Part shown: positions 14,571-16,144 of the stretch, one piece after another
Position numbering within the stretch: the first letter of the stretch is position 1
Layout of the letters: every line of letters begins with the position of its first letter
Assembly (NCBI GenBank): GCA_031285115.1
Contig: JAITWU010000255.1
Location: 1 to 16,144, forward strand
Direction of reading: 5' to 3'
DNA length: 16,144 nt
Source: Azonexus sp.
Lineage (GTDB): Bacteria > Pseudomonadota > Gammaproteobacteria > Burkholderiales > Rhodocyclaceae
Made by a program: the position numbers and the translations under genes
The notes under the pieces: generated by a model
What the model saw: only the letters and a program-made list of their open reading frames with translations
Database searches by the model: none
Told to the model about the DNA's origin: nothing

Positions 14571-16144
14571 TTAACCAAGGTGGGCGGCCACCCATTCGGT
14601 AGCCAGGGTCTTGCGGTCGATCTTGCCATTGGGATTGCGCGGCAGCGGGCCATCGCGCACGTCGATCCCGGCGGGAACCATGTAGGCGGGCATACGTTGC
14701 CGACATTGGCCGAGCAGTTCGGCCACATCCACCGCGCCGCCCGGCGGCGGCGTGACGATGACCTGAATGGCCTGGCCGAGGCGATCATCATCGACGCCGA
14801 AGGCGACGCATTCGCCGATCATCCCGGTCGAATAAAGAATTTCCTCGACTTCGGTGGGACTCACGCGGTAGCCGGAGGTTTTCATCATCTCGTCGCGGCG
14901 GCCAATGAAATACAAGAATCCCTCATCATCCATGCGCACCGTATCGCCGGAAAAAACGGCCATTTCCGGCAGCACCAGCCCCGCCTCACGGCCCGGCGCG
15001 GAGAGCGGCAGCGGCTTGTAACGCTCGGCGGTTTTTTCCACATCATTCCAGTAACCCAGCCCAACCAGCGCGCCGCGATGCACCAGTTCCCCCGGCTCGT
15101 TGGCGGCGCAGGGCGAGCCATCCTCGCGCAGCACCAGAATCTCGGCATTGGGAATCGCCTTGCCGATCGAATCGGGACGGCGGTCGACCTCAGCAGGCGG
15201 CAGATAAGTCGAGCGGAAGGCTTCCGTCAGGCCGTACATCAAAAAAGGCTGGCTCCGGGGCAGATGGCGGCGCAGGGCGTCGAGCGTCTCGCGCGGCATA
15301 CGGCCACCGGTGTTGGCGAAGTAGCGCAGATGCTCGCTCACCGATGGCGGCCAGGAAAGTTGCGTAAGCTGGATATAGAGCGGCGGCACAGCCGTGAGGC
15401 CGGTGACTTTTTCGCGCTCGATGGCCTTGATGACATCGCGCGGCAGCAAATAATTGAGCAGCACGACCCGGGCGCCAACATGAAAAGCCGTGGTCAACTG
15501 GCTGAAACCGGCATCAAAGGATAGCGGCAGGGCGGCAAGCAGCGTGTCGCCCGCATGGTTGCCGAGATAACTGGCGACGCTCTTGGCCCCGGCCACCATA
15601 TTGCGATGCGAAAGCACCACGCCTTTCGGCTTGCCGGTGCTGCCCGAGGTGTAGAGGATGCCGACGACATCAGTGTCGATCACCCGATGACCGCTGGCTG
15701 GCGGCGCGGCGAGCAGGTCGCGCCAGCGCAGCAGATTGAGCTGGCCGCAGGCGTCCGGCGCTTCGCCCGCATCGAGGACGACGACATGGCGCAGATCGTG
15801 GCAGGCCGCCAGCGTCTCCTGCAACAGCGAGAGCCGTTCGGCGGAAGTGACCAGCACGCGAACATTGCAATCGCGCAGGATGTAGCCAACCTGTTCCGGC
15901 TTGAGCAACGGATTGAGCGGCACAAAAACCCCGCCCGCCGCTGGTGCGCCAAAGCTCGCCACCACCGTTTCAAAACGCTTTTCGAGATAAATGGCAACCC
16001 GCTCGCCGCGTTGCAGCCCCAGGACCATCAAGCCCGAGGCAAAACCGGCGACTTGTGTTTGCAAATCACCATAGGCCAGCGATTCCTTGCCATAGGTGAG
16101 CGCGGTAGCCGCAGGCGTCCGGACGGCGGCGCGGGCGATCAGTT
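14571..16144 (-). CDS. AMP-forming acyl-CoA ligase/synthetase, exosortase A system-associated; N-terminus outside window
   Basis: The frame is open from the TAA at 14573-14571 to the right edge, giving about 524 residues. Codons upstream of the TTG at 16064 continue the family pattern (ALTYGKESLAYGDLQTQVAG), so that TTG is not the start and only a short N-terminal piece is missing. The ANL superfamily core motifs are present: A3 YTSGSTGKPKG (around 15621-15653), A5 YGLTEAFRSTY, the A7/A8 hinge region GDTVRMDDEGFLYFIGRRDE and A10 NPNGKIDR with its catalytic Lys. It adenylates a carboxylic acid with ATP and passes it to CoA or a carrier protein. The composition matches the TIGR03098 exosortase-A ligase, which typically sits beside the TIGR03099 decarboxylase as here. 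The acyl or aminoacyl substrate is unknown. Confidence 0.93.
   Translation of the reverse strand, partial: LIARAAVRTPAATALTYGKESLAYGDLQTQVAGFASGLMVLGLQRGERVAIYLEKRFETVVASFGAPAAGGVFVPLNPLLKPEQVGYILRDCNVRVLVTSAERLSLLQETLAACHDLRHVVVLDAGEAPDACGQLNLLRWRDLLAAPPASGHRVIDTDVVGILYTSGSTGKPKGVVLSHRNMVAGAKSVASYLGNHAGDTLLAALPLSFDAGFSQLTTAFHVGARVVLLNYLLPRDVIKAIEREKVTGLTAVPPLYIQLTQLSWPPSVSEHLRYFANTGGRMPRETLDALRRHLPRSQPFLMYGLTEAFRSTYLPPAEVDRRPDSIGKAIPNAEILVLREDGSPCAANEPGELVHRGALVGLGYWNDVEKTAERYKPLPLSAPGREAGLVLPEMAVFSGDTVRMDDEGFLYFIGRRDEMMKTSGYRVSPTEVEEILYSTGMIGECVAFGVDDDRLGQAIQVIVTPPPGGAVDVAELLGQCRQRMPAYMVPAGIDVRDGPLPRNPNGKIDRKTLATEWVAAHLG

Noticed and set aside
14580..15524. 314-codon + strand open frame opposite the acyl-CoA ligase
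   Set aside because: Antisense to clear ANL motifs; His/Arg/Gly-rich composition of a reverse-strand shadow.
1..16144. CRISPR arrays, tRNA/rRNA genes, insertion sequences
   Set aside because: No regularly spaced repeats, no tRNA- or rRNA-like stretches and no transposase-like frame were seen on either strand.

Overview
This window looks like a high-GC betaproteobacterial chromosome, most plausibly a member of the Rhodocyclales. That placement is inferred from protein style and gene content, because no rRNA or other marker gene is present. Almost all of it belongs to one type of locus: the exopolysaccharide (EPS) / XrtA (exosortase A) / PEP-CTERM protein-sorting system. No exosortase and no PEP-CTERM substrate lies inside the window, so the assignment rests on PrsK, PrsR, PrsT, the TIGR03013-type sugar transferase and the two exosortase-A-associated enzymes at the right.

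Layout. At 2-688 (+) is the C-terminal part of a nucleotidyltransferase-like protein of the kind found in EPS/PEP-CTERM clusters. From 11415 down to 710 (-) runs a co-directional series of seven genes: polyprenyl-phosphate sugar transferase, prsK, prsR, prsT, a UDP-HexNAc 6-dehydrogenase (tviB/wbpO type), a Sel1-repeat lytic transglycosylase and a secreted trypsin-like protease. Three junctions overlap by 4 bp, one gap is 10 bp and one is 28 bp. Only the prsT-dehydrogenase gap (99 bp) leaves room for an internal promoter. A 463-bp divergent intergenic region (11416-11878) separates this operon from a + strand gene (11879-13192), which encodes a FeeM-like N-acyl amino acid synthase fused to a C-terminal PilZ domain. 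That gene converges on a - strand pair: an AMP-forming acyl-CoA ligase (running off the right edge) and a PLP-dependent decarboxylase. The convergent gap is filled by a long imperfect palindrome (13205-13307).

How the genes fit together. The dehydrogenase would make a UDP-HexNAc uronate and the sugar transferase would start the glycan on a lipid carrier. PrsK/PrsR is a two-component pair whose regulator carries a sigma-54 interaction motif, and PrsT is a large TPR lipoprotein translated in step with it. The transglycosylase and protease could open the wall or process envelope proteins during export. The ligase, decarboxylase and FeeM-PilZ protein look like a small-molecule or lipid-modification branch that could respond to c-di-GMP; this is inference.

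The core system is already known. The points I rate most worth a second look are the FeeM-PilZ fusion, a hairpin that pairs the prsK Shine-Dalgarno with a copy of the 16S anti-SD sequence directly after the upstream stop codon, and the ERIC-like palindrome between the convergent genes.
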